Below, piece after piece: positions 62,970 to 64,000 of a DNA stretch of 64,000 bases. Within the stretch, counting starts at the first letter, position 1. Every line of letters begins with the position of its first letter. This DNA comes from Neelides folsomi (taxonomy: Eukaryota > Arthropoda > Collembola > Neelipleona > Neelidae): assembly GCA_034687125.1 (NCBI GenBank), contig JAQGBZ010000147.1, positions 1-64,000 on the forward strand, in the 5' to 3' direction. Both the position numbers and the translations under genes were made by a program. The notes under the pieces were generated by a model. That model ran no database searches. It had not been told where the DNA came from and was given only the letters and a program-made list of their open reading frames with translations.

Positions 62970-63173
62970 TTATTCAATAGTTGGGACATTTAGAATTTCC
63001 CATTTTGAAAAGCAGCCATATCCGTATGTTTCTAAAATGATCTTTCCACGTTTAGCCGAATAACTCTGCCAAGAGACGAATGAGCGAATAGTTTTAAAAC
63101 CTATTCTGTCGCATTTGTAATCATAATTTTCATAACTAATGAAATCATCTCTTATTAAACAGAGGAAGAGCAC
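62970..63173 (-). CDS. Unassigned short open frame downstream of beta-spectrin
   Basis: Minus strand, about 120 bases after the beta-spectrin stop codon, so it may simply be its 3' UTR. A pyrimidine-rich tract (CTCTTCCTCTGTTTAATAAG) precedes a frame that contains CDRIGFKTIRSFVSWQSY and ETYGYGCFSKWEIL. The spread of Cys, Trp and Tyr looks protein-like, but I cannot assign a family. Confidence 0.2.
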   Translation of the reverse strand: MLFLCLIRDDFISYENYDYKCDRIGFKTIRSFVSWQSYSAKRGKIILETYGYGCFSKWEILNVPTIE

Positions 63174-63294
63174 AGAAGGGCTCTTGAAGAGAGTGGTGAT
63201 AAGATTGTAGTAGTATTATATACCATAGAGGTAAGATAGACGAAACTAATAATGTAAAATTAAATGTGGTATTTAAATATTCACGGTGAAGAAA

Positions 63295-63919
63295 CTACTT
63301 CTTTTTTAAAGTGAAAAATCCTCGCTTCTTCGGCTCATCCTTCTTCTCACCCGTAGTGGCAGGGAGAGTTTGAGCCCGAGATGGTCCCGCAGTCCCGATC
63401 TCACTCACGCTCACATCTTGGATCCCACGCACCCACATCGTCATTTCCTCGTCGTCCTTCCCTTGGAATAGATACTCGCCTCCGCCTTGTAGCCTATTGG
63501 TCAAATATAAAAATCAATGAGCATTGGGTCCTTATTAAGCTTAATAGTGTTATGGGAAAGTGAAATTACTTGAGGCGGAAAACATGTTTCTTCTTCGTAT
63601 AGTCGGAAGCGACTTCCGCCGTTGCCGACGAGAGATCCACGGGGTTCTCGCCACGGAAATAAGCCTCAGGCTGCATCTTAAAGTTCTTCTGATCTTTGTA
63701 GAAGAGGAGCGAAGAGGCACGGAGAACCATGTAAACTTTGTCCCATGATCTGTGCAAACAGAGTAAAGATCAGAATATGCCTCCATCCATTCTAAATTAA
63801 ATTTCCATCTCATTTCAGTCTTTCCAACCTGTTTGAGGCTTTCTTCGTTGTCGATTCCCATTCGTGTTTCCTCGTCAAGATTCCCTCTAGGACATCTTCA
63901 TCATTTGGCCCTGGTCGTT
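63295..63919 (-). CDS. beta-Spec: Beta-spectrin, C-terminal PH-domain exons (gene continues past the right edge)
   Basis: Beta-spectrin links actin to the plasma membrane as a tetramer with alpha-spectrin. Only the last three coding exons are here: 63919-63829, 63749-63570 and 63493-63295, in phase and giving the final 155 or so residues. They encode the PH domain: GILTRKHEWESTTKKASNR, SWDKVYMVLRASSLLFYKDQ, ASDYTKKKHVFRLK and GEYLFQGKDDEEMTMWV. After the PH domain comes SRAQTLPATTGEKKDEPKKR and the terminal FFTLKKK, almost the same tail as Drosophila beta-spectrin. PH domains of this class bind phosphoinositides. The calponin-homology and spectrin repeats would lie beyond the window. The intron upstream of 63919 runs to the edge. 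Confidence 0.95.
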
Positions 63920-64000
63920 CTACAATGAAACAATTTTAAAATCCCCCGTATCTTATCATTAATAAATAAAAAGCAGAATTACTCATTAAATTTCAATTTA

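Noticed and set aside
1-64000. CRISPR arrays, bacterial operons, ribosome binding sites, replication origins
   Set aside because: The window is spliced eukaryotic nuclear DNA and none of these is present.

Overview
The window is nuclear DNA of an arthropod. Genes are split by many GT-AG introns, the DNA between exons is AT-rich, and the proteins look like insect and crustacean orthologues. The beta-spectrin tail resembles the Drosophila one, and the GMAP-210 gene carries an intronic microRNA cluster known from arthropods. A copepod-like crustacean is my guess; the sequence does not prove it.

Left part (1-13 kb, compact). A decayed mariner/Tc1-type transposase fragment lies at the left edge. 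Next comes SLC35B2/PAPST1 (minus strand), the Golgi transporter that supplies PAPS for sulfation. It is head-to-head with IK/RED (plus strand), which is followed in tandem by RBM25 (plus strand). RED and RBM25 are both spliceosome-associated proteins. One RBM25 intron holds a foldback element and another holds a probable repeat insertion.

Middle (13.9-36.2 kb). A short GMAP-210/TRIP11 golgin (plus strand, 748 residues predicted) keeps the N-terminal ALPS-like helix, the coiled coils and the C-terminal GRAB region. Its fifth intron is about 14 kb. Its ninth intron contains three hairpins that match miR-283, a miR-216/304-type microRNA and miR-12, in the same order and host gene that I recall for Drosophila. 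This is the most interesting content of the window. The GMAP transcript would supply both a Golgi tether and the microRNAs.

Right part (36-64 kb, sparse). A three-exon globin (minus strand) covers 11 kb with long introns. It has an N-terminal Met-Gly-Cys dual acylation motif like globin X and introns at the two ancestral globin positions. A MITE-like inverted-repeat element lies in its second intron. After about 12 kb with only unassigned open frames, the window ends with the last three coding exons of beta-spectrin (minus strand), which encode its PH domain and C-terminus.

Exon limits were set by hand from reading frame, splice consensus and recalled family sequences. No search or folding program was run.
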